The notes under the pieces are model-generated. The model saw only the letters and a list, made by a program, of their open reading frames with translations, was not told the DNA's origin and did no database searches. From contig JBBPTG010000232.1 in the NCBI GenBank assembly GCA_038093975.1, positions 1 to 37,719 on the forward strand: DNA of 37,719 bases, in the 5' to 3' direction. Within the stretch, counting starts at the first letter, position 1. Every line of letters begins with the position of its first letter. The DNA is from Chalciporus piperatus (taxonomy: Eukaryota; Basidiomycota; Agaricomycetes; Boletales; Boletaceae). Below, piece by piece: positions 36,122 through 37,719 of the stretch. The position numbers were made by a program, and so were the translations under genes.

Positions 36122-37079
36122 TCATTGAGTGACGCGTACAATGTACGGCGTTCAAGGCTACTTACCGATTGGTCCCAGGCCCACTGACCAGACATGAGGT
36201 CACATACTTCTCGTTCTCCATTCTCATCGACGACTAATTTCGCTGCATAATCGATTTCGTCAGCATAGTCGGCATTGTCCAGTTGTTGCTCCAGGATGGT
36301 CTTAGGATCATGAAATCATACATTGTACTCTGCATCCATCCATGCTGGTGGGTCCTCCGGCATCAGACCTCCATATTTGACTGAGAACGACTGCCAAGGG
36401 CAGTCACCGTGCGCGATCGCATCAATAGTACTGTAAAGATCGTCGTGGGATTGAAATGGCGGCCCAAGATCGGGTCCGGGGTACATTGCTGCCAGGATAT
36501 CCATGAGGCGGTCAATTTTTCCCGCCGACATTTGAACACTCTTGTACAGGAATTCGGCCATCTCAAATTCCCCTCGACTGTTATAAGGGGACCAATCATC
36601 AATGGCGGCAAAGACACGAGGAGGAGGAGGAGTGTTTGGAGGTAGCATGTGTCCTTGCTCATCACAAGGGCTACCTTCAAGTGATCAGGTAATACTATGT
36701 CAGTTTGCGACACCATGTGATATGAATGAAAAAAAACAAACCGCTAAGTAATGGATGGTGGTCAATATGGCGCCGACCAGGTTGGCGTGGATTGGCGAGC
36801 GGGTTGGGGGGATCTACGTCCATATAGATGTCGTCATTTGGGGGAGGAGATGGATAACGCGGGTGGTTTGGCAGGCGCACATTCTCGACATTGAGGTTAT
36901 CTAGTGGCAAGTGCCGTTGATGTGCCAGTGGGTGAATGCATGCATGGCGCTTCAAGCCTCCGCGGCTCGAGCATGCTTTGCCACACCCGGCGCGGCCACA
37001 GATAAAAACCTTGGGGTGATAGGGACGGCGTGGTCGAGCTCGGTCGGGCATTCCTAACTTGAAGATAGAGAGACGATGC

Positions 37080-37719
37080 ATTGAGCCTCAATGCGTAGGA
37101 ATGGGCCGATGCATTGAGGCTCAATGTGTAGGGATGGGCCGATGGGTTGAGCCTCAATGCGTAGGAATGGGCCGATGCATTGAGCCTCAATGCGTAGGGA
37201 TGGGCCGATGCAATCAGTGTCAATGCGTAGGAATGGGCCGATGGGTTGAGCCTCAATGTGTAGGGATGGGCCGATGGGTTGAGCCTCAATGCGTAGGAAT
37301 GGGCCGATGCATTGAGCCTCAATGCGTAGGGATGGGCGGATGCAATCAGTGTCAATGCGTAGGAATGGGCCGATGGGTTGAGGCTCAATGTGTAGGGATG
37401 GGCCGATGCATTGAGCCTCAATGCGTAGGAATGGGCCGATGCATTGAGGCTCAATGTGTAGGGATGGGCCGATGGGTTGAGCCTCAATGCGTAGGAATGG
37501 GCCGATGCATTGAGGCTCAATGCGTAGGAATGGGCCGATGCATTGAGGCTCAATGCGTAGGAATGGGCCGATGCATTGAGGCTCAATGTGTAGGGATGGG
37601 CCGATGGGTTGAGCCTCAATGCGTAGGAATGGGCCGATGCATTGAGCCTCAATGCGCAGGGATGGGCGGATGCAATCAGTGTCAATGCGTAGGAATGGGC
37701 CGATGGGTTGAGCCTCAAT
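37080..37719. repeat. 33-bp tandem minisatellite, running off the right edge
   Basis: About 19 units of GATG(C/G)(A/G)TTGAGSCTCAATG... with GCGTAGGAATGGGCC. Most contain the palindrome CATTGAG-C-CTCAATG; some units carry CAATCAGTGTCAATG instead. As 33 is a multiple of three, one minus-strand frame is open and reads an 11-residue repeat (ALRLNPSAHSY-like). It starts 29 bp upstream of the Plavaka ATG. The frame is regarded as a by-product of the repeat. Confidence 0.9.

Larger units (their letters stand above)
31666..37051 (-). pseudogene. Plavaka-type transposase, nine exons, inactivated
   Basis: Reconstructed exons (sense order): 37051-36742, 36674-36166, 35655-35454, 35392-33550 (interrupted by element B), 33500-33371, 33312-33137, 33085-32989, 32935-32383, 32330-31666; about 956 codons after removing the insertions. 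Intron phases agree at every junction; introns are about 49-67 bp, and the second holds a solo LTR. The N terminus has a C2H2 zinc finger (CX4CX12HX3H, C18, C23, H36, H40). Typical family blocks follow: [110 protein letters not shown] and the C-terminal YYVNKYIDHHSH. Breaks: a TGA at 36318-36316 where the family has Trp, a TGA at 35360-35358 where Arg is expected, and element B. It would have excised and inserted the transposon in the nucleus. Confidence 0.88.
31522..37719 (-). mobile_element. Plavaka-type (CACTA-like) DNA transposon, right end outside the window
   Basis: It contains a multi-exon transposase gene (31666-37051). Its left boundary is set where CATCAGGAAAAGGTCATG begins, 144 bp beyond the transposase stop. 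This matches the ends of elements A and B. The terminal 140 bp are rich in CACTG/GACGCTGACAG repeats, as in subterminal regions of CACTA-like transposons. The boundary is inferred; the other terminus is not visible. Confidence 0.6.

Noticed and set aside
36897..37718. Open frame of 273 codons with 11-residue repeats
   Set aside because: It arises because the minisatellite unit is 33 bp; it starts at the window edge and has no ATG of its own.
37080..37719. Regular repeats resembling a CRISPR array
   Set aside because: The units are directly tandem with no spacers, in a eukaryotic transposon context.

Overview
The window looks like a repeat-dense, possibly subtelomeric, region of a basidiomycete (Agaricomycete-type) nuclear genome. 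The evidence is introns of about 43-67 bp with GTNNGT donors and CTRAY-like branch points, Ty3 chromoviruses with a chromodomain, Ty1/copia elements, a Plavaka-type (CACTA-like) transposase gene, and one RecQ-like helicase gene of the kind fungi often carry near telomeres. The helicase is the only plausible host-type gene; almost everything else is mobile DNA inserted into mobile DNA.

Left part (1-8.4 kb, nested insertions): a Ty3/gypsy element on the minus strand (1-3684; gag, start of pol, 5' LTR) sits inside a copia element (3685-5069), which sits inside the relic of a CATCAGG-type inverted-repeat element (5070-6168), which itself breaks an older gypsy pol copy (6169-7645). A degenerate CAGTCATC-like satellite (about 7660-8262) follows, then the five-exon RecQ-like gene (8424-11081).

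Middle (11-23.6 kb): a young, apparently intact copia element (11088-16929, minus strand, LTRs differing at only 3 of 536 positions, half-tRNA-iMet-type primer site) lies just behind the helicase gene. Next is a Ty3-type LTR (16944-17374 plus 20240-20433) split next to its TATA box by a 2.86-kb inverted-repeat element (17375-20237) flanked by TA. Then come about 3 kb of repeat-rich sequence without convincing genes.

Right part: a full-length Ty3 chromovirus (23605-31095, minus strand) with an unusual layout: LTR, AUG-free leader holding a 258-codon open frame, gag, pol with chromodomain, a small membrane-protein ORF with its own TATA box in the position of env, LTR. Beyond it is a Plavaka-type transposase pseudogene (31666-37051, nine reconstructed exons, minus strand). 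It is interrupted by a 1.6-kb CATCAGG element with a 2-bp target duplication, by a solo LTR inside a 51-bp intron, and by two nonsense codons. A 33-bp minisatellite runs to the right edge.

The most interesting signals are these. (1) Three Ty3-type elements with unrelated LTR sequence each show 11-12 nt complementarity between the predicted mRNA 5' end (32-34 bp downstream of TATATAAA) and a site 2 nt inside the LTR, which is the signature of Tf1-like self-primed reverse transcription. (2) Their sense leaders lack any ATG from the predicted transcription start to gag (about 1.03 kb and 0.62 kb). (3) The intact chromovirus carries two extra ORFs. (4) A family of inverted-repeat elements shares CATCAGGAAA ends with the left end of the Plavaka locus.
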